A DNA stretch of 11,657 nucleotides, from contig JAKFXP010000105.1 of assembly GCA_021731325.1 (NCBI GenBank), forward strand, positions 1 to 11,657, read 5' to 3'. Source of the stretch: Parcubacteria group bacterium (GTDB lineage Bacteria; Patescibacteriota; Minisyncoccia; Phycocordibacterales; UBA12088). A model generated the notes under the pieces. That model saw nothing but the letters and a program-made list of their open reading frames with translations. It was not told the origin of the DNA and did no database searches. This document shows positions 7,183 through 11,657 of this stretch, in pieces. The position numbers and the translations under genes are program-made. Within the stretch, counting starts at the first letter, position 1. The number at the start of each line of letters is the position of its first letter.

Positions 7183-7830
7183 TTACCGCACTACCGCCAA
7201 AGAAACTGCAAGATGCTCCAGGAGCATCTTAATAGAGGATGAGGTATCTGCAAGGTACCGACGCACAAATGCCACCTCACGGAGATTTGCCTGTTCATGT
7301 GCCACCCCTCGTGTATGCAGATACCCTTCGAGTTCATCGACAAACAATCGTGCACCCCGACGGTCTTTGTCGGTTGCCAGTTTTGAGACCAGTGCAATAC
7401 GCTCACCAACCGAGGTATGGTAAAACTGTTCCGCCCGGGTATATGTTTCCTCAATCTCGTGTACGGTGCCCATGTGTACCACTCGAGAACGAACCGTTGC
7501 GAGTAATGCTTCGATGGTGGGAATAACGAGGAGGACATGGGTATGTGCGGGAGGCTCTTCAAGCAATTTGAGTAATCCGTTTTGTGCCTCTCGGGTAAGA
7601 TGGTCGGTTACTATCACAAATACCTGTCGCATTCCCAAGGGCATCTGATTACCTCGTTCTTTTAAGGCACGTGCGTCATCCACCCCAAAACGCTCATATT
7701 CCGTAATACTCACGTCAGGATTCGCTCGAACCGTAAGCATAAGCACCGAGGTGATGTACGCGCGTGCCTGTTCGAGCGCACGGGCTCGAACTCCATCAAT
7801 GACCAGTGCGTGATGTATGCCCGTATACAT
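7183..7830 (-). CDS. holB: DNA polymerase III delta' subunit (HolB-like), short form
   Basis: Delta' is a stator-like AAA+ subunit of the clamp loader that places the sliding clamp on DNA. I start it at the ATG at 7828-7830, giving 215 residues; the upstream open frame adds 44 low-complexity residues that cross the promoters and is unlikely to be protein. Family marks are 'HHALVIDG' (6-13), 'FVIVTDHLTREAQNGLLKLLEEPP' split over 71-94 (the AxNaLLKxLEEPP signature), and 'TVRSRV' (112-117) in place of the usual TI-SRC, keeping the SR arginine. There is no Walker A lysine and no four-cysteine zinc module, and the C-terminal collar domain is shorter than in the ~330-residue classical proteins. The gamma/tau subunit DnaX is a poorer fit because it needs Walker A. 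The mRNA is predicted to start at the ATG. Confidence 0.84.
   Translation of the reverse strand: MYTGIHHALVIDGVRARALEQARAYITSVLMLTVRANPDVSITEYERFGVDDARALKERGNQMPLGMRQVFVIVTDHLTREAQNGLLKLLEEPPAHTHVLLVIPTIEALLATVRSRVVHMGTVHEIEETYTRAEQFYHTSVGERIALVSKLATDKDRRGARLFVDELEGYLHTRGVAHEQANLREVAFVRRYLADTSSSIKMLLEHLAVSLAVVR
7210..7230. repeat. Perfect inverted repeat inside the 3' end of delta' gene
   Basis: Ten-base arms AAGATGCTCC and GGAGCATCTT flank a single A, so the whole 21-base stretch is a palindrome. As RNA it could form a 9-bp stem with a 3-base loop. It encodes KMLLEHL of the protein and ends 25 bases before the stop codon. On the minus strand it is followed by GCAGTTTCTTT, not a clean U-tract, so an intrinsic terminator is doubtful. 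Confidence 0.7.
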
Positions 7831-7836
7831 ACCTCT

Positions 7837-7866
7837 ATCGTACCAATACTTGACATATATGTACAA
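7837..7866 (-). promoter_or_regulatory. Probable leaderless promoter of delta' (holB)
   Basis: On the minus strand TTGTAC (7861-7866) and TACGAT (7837-7842) are 18 bases apart, with TGG directly before the -10 (extended form, 7843-7845). The predicted start falls on position 7830, the A of the delta' ATG, so the mRNA would have no 5' leader. The sequence AGAGGT touches the ATG with no spacing, too close to act as a normal Shine-Dalgarno. Confidence 0.5.
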
Positions 7867-7878
7867 TCTATGTATAAT
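7850..7878 (+). promoter_or_regulatory. Perfect-consensus sigma70 promoter for the orphan membrane protein
   Basis: TTGACA (7850-7855) and TATAAT (7873-7878) both match consensus fully with the optimal 17-base spacer. The start should be near 7885, leaving a leader of about 35 bases. This is the strongest promoter-like sequence in the window. Its -35 lies within the spacer of the opposing delta' promoter. A 10-base palindrome ACATATATGT (7853-7862) overlaps the -35 and spacer and could be an operator. Confidence 0.88.
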
Positions 7879-7908
7879 ACTAATCGGCTTTTGCCCTTTT
7901 ACTTTGTT

Positions 7909-7912
7909 GGAG
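7909..7912 (+). promoter_or_regulatory. Shine-Dalgarno sequence of the 120-residue membrane protein
   Basis: GGAG followed by AAAAACG places the anti-Shine-Dalgarno match 7 bases from the ATG at 7920. It is the only well-placed ribosome binding site I find ahead of any gene in the window, and fixes the start. Confidence 0.75.
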
Positions 7913-7919
7913 AAAAACG

Positions 7920-8282
7920 ATGAAAAGAACTGAAGAAGAAGTAACGTTGTTCCACCTCTCAATGCTTGCCTGGCTCGACCGGTACGAGAAGGATATTATC
8001 AAGTCGTCCTGCTTCCTCGATATGTGCATGTTTGGTGGTGCAGTTATTATTATTGCATGTGCTGCAGCAACGCCACTAGTACCACTTGCACAACACACTA
8101 CACTGTTCTGGTGTATTGCACTTGGCGTGGTACTTGCGGTACTTATTCCTTTGTTATCGCTATGCATACCCCGCGGACGGGTCATCCAGTATAAATGCGC
8201 GCAAATAAAAGCCTTGCGCGCGCGCATTCAGGAGCAGTACCCAAACGTACATCGTACCTACCTAGAAGTACGTACACAGTAA
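7920..8282 (+). CDS. Small two-helix membrane protein, function unknown
   Basis: I do not recognise this 120-residue protein. It has a charged N-terminal region of about 30 residues (MKRTEEEVTLFHLSMLAWLD...), two hydrophobic segments at about 34-55 and 61-83 joined by a short loop (PLVPLAQHT), then a basic, probably cytoplasmic C-terminal helix with 'PRGRVIQYKCAQIKALRARI'. By the positive-inside rule both ends face the cytoplasm. It contains six cysteines (31, 36, 47, 65, 82, 93), many for its size, mostly in or beside the helices. It has its own perfect promoter, a good ribosome binding site and an intrinsic terminator, so it is a monocistronic and probably well-expressed gene. The two-helix plus amphipathic-tail layout resembles small 2TM families such as SLATT-type proteins only in outline; I assign no function. 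Confidence 0.82.
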   Translation: MKRTEEEVTLFHLSMLAWLDRYEKDIIKSSCFLDMCMFGGAVIIIACAAATPLVPLAQHTTLFWCIALGVVLAVLIPLLSLCIPRGRVIQYKCAQIKALRARIQEQYPNVHRTYLEVRTQ

Positions 8283-8293
8283 TAACAACCCGC

Positions 8294-8323
8294 ACCGGGC
8301 CTCTTGTAGGTCCGGTCTTTTGT
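8294..8323 (+). terminator. Intrinsic terminator after the small membrane protein gene
   Basis: ACCGGGCCT (8294-8302) pairs with AGGTCCGGT (8308-8316) around a CTTGT loop: nine pairs with one G-U. The stem is followed by CTTTTGTT. It begins 12 bases after the stop codon and separates this gene from dnaB. Confidence 0.82.
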
Positions 8324-8375
8324 TGTATACACAGCCTGTCCCCTACGCACTCCCCCGTGCACTGCAATACAAGAG

Positions 8376-8384
8376 TGGTACAAT
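8376..8384 (+). promoter_or_regulatory. Probable dnaB promoter (extended -10, near-leaderless)
   Basis: TGG followed by TACAAT (8379-8384) forms an extended -10. No good -35 is found 17 bases upstream. The start is predicted near 8391, two bases before the dnaB ATG at 8393, so the transcript would be effectively leaderless. No Shine-Dalgarno sequence is present. Confidence 0.5.
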
Positions 8385-8392
8385 ACTCATTC

Positions 8393-9787
8393 ATGGCATC
8401 ACCACTTATGCGCGTTCCACCGCAAGCACTCGACGCAGAGAAGGCGTTGTTGGGGGCGATTATGCTCCGCCCTGAGTGCATGTACGATATTACCGACCTC
8501 GTCTCTTCAGCGAGTTTTTATGTCGACAAACATCGCATTATCTACCAGGCAATGCATGACCTCTTTTCTAAGAGTGACCCTATTGATGTATTGTCGGTCT
8601 CTGCGCGTCTCAAAGCGACCAAAGACCACGACCGCATTGGGGGCTCCAGTTACCTTGCCGATTTGGTCAATACGGTACCTGCAACCACCAACGTGAACCA
8701 CTATGCAGATTTGGTACAGAAGGCAGCCACGTTACGGAGTGTCATTCACGCAGCAGACAAGATTGCCGAACTCGGCTATGACGAAAGTCGAGATATAGAA
8801 GAAGTGCTCGATGCTGCAGAAAAGAGCATTTATGATATCACCAACGCCCCGTCATCACACAAGTTTGTTTCTATGCGTGAAGAACTGGGGACTGCATGGG
8901 AACGTATTGATCACCTTCACAAATCAGATAGCGAACACCGGGGCATACCAACCGGCTTTCGCGATTTGGACAACCTCCTTGCCGGTTTCCAAAAATCAGA
9001 TCTTATTATCCTTGCCGCGCGCCCTTCAATGGGTAAAACGGCCTTTGCGCTCGACATAGCGCGACAAACCGCAATCCAACATGGCACCACGGTGGGTATT
9101 TTTTCACTCGAGATGGCAAGTCAGCAGTTGGTTGACCGTATGCTTTCTGCGGAAGCACGGGTGGACGCGTGGAAATTACGCACCGGCAAACTCACCACCG
9201 ATCAGGAGTTTGAGCAGGTGCGAGAAGGCATTGACCGCCTCTCCTCCGCCCCCATCTTCATTGATGACAAACCAGCAAACAATATCCTCGCAATGCGATC
9301 CGTTGCGCGTCGTCTTAAGCGTGAGCATGGACTTGGGCTCATCGTGGTAGACTACCTCCAGATGATGGCACCCACCGGCAAACATAGCGGGGACTCACTG
9401 GTGCAACAAACAACCGAGATTTCACGCTCCCTCAAAACCCTCGCGCGCGAACTCGAGGTACCCGTACTTGCTCTTTCGCAGCTTTCCCGTGCCGTTGAGC
9501 AACGCGGGGGTAAGCCGCGGCTGTCAGACCTTCGTGACTCAGGCTCCATTGAGCAGGACGCCGACGTGGTCATGTTTATTCACCGAGAAGACAAGGTGAA
9601 CCGTGATATGGAAAAAACAAACATTGCAGAGATTTTGATAGAGAAACACCGCAATGGACCGGTGGGTAAAATTGACCTCTACTTTGACGACCGCAAGACC
9701 AGCTTCCTTTCAATCGACAAAGGGGGGTATGCCGGCGCTCCGGACGCCGCTACTTCGACCGGAGGAAACGCATCCGATGATTGGTAA
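8393..9787 (+). CDS. dnaB: Replicative DNA helicase DnaB
   Basis: DnaB is the hexameric 5'-3' helicase that unwinds the replication fork. I start it at the ATG at 8393 (464 residues, MASPLMRVPPQALDAEKALL...), which fits the family N-terminus. The open frame continues upstream but would run through the preceding gene and its terminator. The N-terminal helical domain covers about 10-110 and the linker about 110-180. The RecA-like ATPase domain then carries Walker A 'ARPSMGKTAF' (209-218, K215), the catalytic E240 region ('FSLEM'), Walker B 'LIVVDYLQ' (316-323, D320), 'RDSGSIEQDADVV' (381-393) and 'EKHRNGPVGKIDLYFD' (417-432). The tail is flexible and ends acidic. No intein or insertion is seen. 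recR follows two bases after the stop. Confidence 0.99.
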   Translation: MASPLMRVPPQALDAEKALLGAIMLRPECMYDITDLVSSASFYVDKHRIIYQAMHDLFSKSDPIDVLSVSARLKATKDHDRIGGSSYLADLVNTVPATTNVNHYADLVQKAATLRSVIHAADKIAELGYDESRDIEEVLDAAEKSIYDITNAPSSHKFVSMREELGTAWERIDHLHKSDSEHRGIPTGFRDLDNLLAGFQKSDLIILAARPSMGKTAFALDIARQTAIQHGTTVGIFSLEMASQQLVDRMLSAEARVDAWKLRTGKLTTDQEFEQVREGIDRLSSAPIFIDDKPANNILAMRSVARRLKREHGLGLIVVDYLQMMAPTGKHSGDSLVQQTTEISRSLKTLARELEVPVLALSQLSRAVEQRGGKPRLSDLRDSGSIEQDADVVMFIHREDKVNRDMEKTNIAEILIEKHRNGPVGKIDLYFDDRKTSFLSIDKGGYAGAPDAATSTGGNASDDW

Positions 9788-9789
9788 CC

Positions 9790-10404
9790 ATGCACGACAC
9801 CCTTACGACACTCACTGAACTCCTCCGGGAATTACCGGGTATTGGCCCACGCCAAGCGCGTCGGCTTGCGTATTGGTTTGTCCGACGAGACCATGCGTGG
9901 GTCGAACGTTTTGCACGTGCACTCATTGCCGCACGTGACAAAGTTAAAACGTGTGACCTCTGTATGCGTCTCTTTCCGTCGGAACATACGGCATCTCGGT
10001 GTTCCCTTTGTTCCAATCACCATCGCGACGCACATTTACTGCTCGTGGTCGAAAAAGATGTTGATCTCGAAAATATAGAAAAGACCGGTACCTACAAAGG
10101 AAGATACTTTGTCCTCGGCGGTACAACCAGCAATCTCGACAAGGAGCCGGAACGGAAGGTCCGGGTGCGCGAATTACTTGCACGCATTACCCTCCCTAAC
10201 GATACTATTTCTGAAATCGTTCTTGCCCTTTCAGCCACCACCGAAGGCGAGGACACCGTTGCCTTTCTCAAAGAATACCTGGCGCCCACGTGTACCAACC
10301 ATGCACTCAAAATAAGCATACTCGGTCGCGGACTTTCAACCGGTACCGAGCTTGAATACGTCGATGCAGACACTATGAAAAGCGCCCTCCTAGGACGATC
10401 TTGA
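9790..10404 (+). CDS. recR: Recombination protein RecR
   Basis: RecR, with RecO and RecF, forms a ring clamp on DNA and helps load RecA at gaps. The start is the ATG at 9790, two bases after the dnaB stop, giving 204 residues, the normal size. Parts in order: a helix-hairpin-helix with 'LLRELPGIGPRQARRLAYW' (11-29), a four-cysteine zinc finger C55-x2-C58...C71-x2-C74, and the TOPRIM domain from 'LLLVVEKDVDLENIEKTGTY' (83-102) through 'GRYFVLGG'. The C-terminal Walker-like segment ends 'STGTELEYVDADTMKSALLG'. An in-frame TTG at 9781 is a less likely start. A GGAGG at 9761-9765 is 24 bases from the ATG, too far for normal use, so translation probably depends on coupling with dnaB. recR more commonly sits beside dnaX and ybaB; pairing with dnaB is less usual. 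Confidence 0.97.
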   Translation: MHDTLTTLTELLRELPGIGPRQARRLAYWFVRRDHAWVERFARALIAARDKVKTCDLCMRLFPSEHTASRCSLCSNHHRDAHLLLVVEKDVDLENIEKTGTYKGRYFVLGGTTSNLDKEPERKVRVRELLARITLPNDTISEIVLALSATTEGEDTVAFLKEYLAPTCTNHALKISILGRGLSTGTELEYVDADTMKSALLGRS

Positions 10405-10411
10405 TAGTGTC

Positions 10412-11657
10412 TTACCGATGTGCCGACATACGTGAAGCATAGAGCTCCAGTGGTGCCAAATCATCCGTGTATACGGCATGTTTCGCGAGCAGTACTGGAT
10501 CATACCGCACTCGATGAGCCACCAATCCCTTGAGGGCTGGGTCGTCCGGCAAAATAAGTGGTTCGAGAGAGCCCTGCTTGCGCACCACCACCATAATATT
10601 TTGCACACCAAGCTCTTCGGGACTCGTCACTCCGTATACCGCAACCTCACCAAACACTTCGGACAACGTGCGTATTGCAGACCAAAAGAGTGACGGAGTG
10701 GTGTCCTCAAGCGACCCAATATGGTTGATGATGTATACCCCCCCTACCTGCAAATGCTCATATACGAGCTGGTAATATTCTTCGGTGGAGACATGCCACG
10801 GGATTGCATGAATTTGCGAATACATATCACCAAAAATCAAATCGTACGAAGTGGTGCTCGTACGCAAAAACTGTCTTCCATCGGCCACGTGTCCCACAAT
10901 ATGCGGCGTTATAGGCATAAAGAAATACTGGGAAGCAAGATCGAGTAGTGCTGGCTCCGTATCAACGATATCAATTGTCGCATCCGGAAAATCCGCAAAA
11001 ATCTCCTTGGCAACGGTGCCGGTGCCCGCACCCAACACCAGCCCTCGTTTGAGCTCTTGGTCAAATACCGAAAAGAGTTTGTAATACTGTGCATAGGGAA
11101 ACAAAAGACCTCCCGCAGGGAGGGTAACACCCGAAGAAAATGTCCGATCAAGGAGCAGTACTCTACTACTTGGAGTATTGCCATACAGATTCCCATCCAA
11201 AACTGCGATGCGCGCATACACGCCGTCTTGCATCACCTGCACCGTGGTTCCTGGATACAGTGTCTCAACTTGTAACGTATTAATCGTTTGGTTAAGCAAA
11301 TAAATTAAAATCAACGCCGCGACCGCGCCCACTACCGCTTGGACATACGCGCGCCGACGAGACGCGGCATCCGTACGAGACGCGGCTGCACCAAACACAC
11401 CAAGGAGTACCGTCAGATACCCTGCCCACAACATAGACAAGGTAATCCCTACGAGCGGCACCAGTACAAATCCGGAGAGCAAGCTACCCACAATAGACCC
11501 GAGTGTGGAAGCAAAAAATACCTCACCACTAATGGTACCCACTCCACGGTGCGGCAAGGCATCGATGCGGAGTTTGATGACAAACGGTGACAACAGTCCA
11601 AACAAATAACTCGGGTAAAAAAAGAGTATCGCCGATGCAATGAGTGGGCCCGTAACG
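10412..11657 (-). CDS. Membrane-anchored spermidine-synthase-like protein (5' end outside window)
   Basis: The reading frame is open to the right edge, so the N-terminus is missing; 414 residues are visible. About four hydrophobic helices come first (visible residues around 4-28, 45-70, 73-93 and 104-123). A beta-rich lead-in and a Rossmann-fold domain of the spermidine synthase (PABS) type follow. Motifs are 'LVLGAGTG' (206-213), the acidic loop 'VDTEP' (231-235), 'ADGRQFL' (258-264) and 'YDLIFGDMYSQ' (271-281). The first aspartate of the family's DxxD active-site motif is kept (D277), but the second is replaced in the 'GDMYSQ' stretch. Membrane-fused relatives are common in bacteria and are usually annotated as fused MFS/spermidine synthase proteins, with substrate often unknown. 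It could be an aminopropyltransferase or another SAM-type transferase; polyamine synthesis is not shown. It converges on recR with a gap of only 7 bases and no visible terminator. Confidence 0.83.
   Translation of the reverse strand, partial: VTGPLIASAILFFYPSYLFGLLSPFVIKLRIDALPHRGVGTISGEVFFASTLGSIVGSLLSGFVLVPLVGITLSMLWAGYLTVLLGVFGAAASRTDAASRRRAYVQAVVGAVAALILIYLLNQTINTLQVETLYPGTTVQVMQDGVYARIAVLDGNLYGNTPSSRVLLLDRTFSSGVTLPAGGLLFPYAQYYKLFSVFDQELKRGLVLGAGTGTVAKEIFADFPDATIDIVDTEPALLDLASQYFFMPITPHIVGHVADGRQFLRTSTTSYDLIFGDMYSQIHAIPWHVSTEEYYQLVYEHLQVGGVYIINHIGSLEDTTPSLFWSAIRTLSEVFGEVAVYGVTSPEELGVQNIMVVVRKQGSLEPLILPDDPALKGLVAHRVRYDPVLLAKHAVYTDDLAPLELYASRMSAHR

Noticed and set aside
7831..7962. Open frame extending delta' upstream by 44 codons
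   Set aside because: It would run over both divergent promoters and the start of the opposite gene; the residues are hydrophobic and low complexity with no family similarity.
8244..8278. GTAC-rich inverted repeat at the end of the membrane protein gene
   Set aside because: Six-base arms with a long loop; GTAC is frequent throughout the window (roughly 14 copies in the first 2.2 kb), so this is expected by composition.
8195..8392. Open frame extending dnaB upstream by 66 codons
   Set aside because: It overlaps the end of the membrane protein gene, crosses the terminator and dnaB promoter, and the added residues do not resemble DnaB; the ATG at 8393 fits the family start.
10385..10412. Bidirectional terminator between recR and the convergent gene
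   Set aside because: Only a short palindrome (TCCTAGGA) within recR is present; no GC-rich stem with flanking A/T tracts is visible in the 7-bp gap.

Overview
The window looks like a compact chromosomal segment of a genome-reduced bacterium, most likely Candidate Phyla Radiation (Patescibacteria), probably the Parcubacteria/Paceibacteria side. This is an inference. It rests on shortened versions of core proteins (an editing-domain-less prolyl-tRNA synthetase, a ~215-aa DNA polymerase III delta' and a ~100-aa MreD), very tight gene packing, hardly any Shine-Dalgarno sequences, and a contracted form of the classical frr...rseP-proS cluster. No mobile element, CRISPR array, rRNA or tRNA is visible, and no stretch over 300 bases lacks a gene.

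Left part (1-7830, all minus strand, read right to left): holB-like delta' subunit, frr (ribosome recycling), rseP (site-2 protease), proS, mreB, mreC, mreD, mrdA (PBP2), and then the first 39 codons of greA, which runs off the left edge. mreB-mreC-mreD-mrdA is a cell-elongation module: the MreB filament, its membrane-spanning partners and the transpeptidase that crosslinks lateral-wall peptidoglycan. frr-rseP-proS is the familiar bacterial translation/protease cluster with the usual isoprenoid and phospholipid genes (uppS, cdsA, dxr) absent. Promoter-like sequences ahead of frr, proS and greA suggest several transcription units rather than one.

Centre (7831-7919): a divergent intergenic region of 89 bp. 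A perfect consensus sigma70 promoter (TTGACA-17-TATAAT) fires rightwards into an orphan two-helix membrane protein of 120 aa. It is interleaved with a leftward extended -10 promoter placed so that holB mRNA would begin exactly at its ATG.

Right part (7920-11657): the orphan membrane protein with its own intrinsic terminator, then dnaB (replicative helicase) and recR (recombinational repair) on the plus strand. dnaB appears to have a near-leaderless extended -10 promoter. A convergent minus-strand gene, open at the right edge, joins membrane helices to a spermidine-synthase-like Rossmann domain with an altered active-site motif.

Most of the window is recognisable housekeeping machinery. The least explained items are the orphan membrane protein behind the best promoter in the window, the interleaved promoters, the repeated signs of leaderless transcription, and the membrane-fused spermidine-synthase-like enzyme. 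I see no clear new multi-gene system.
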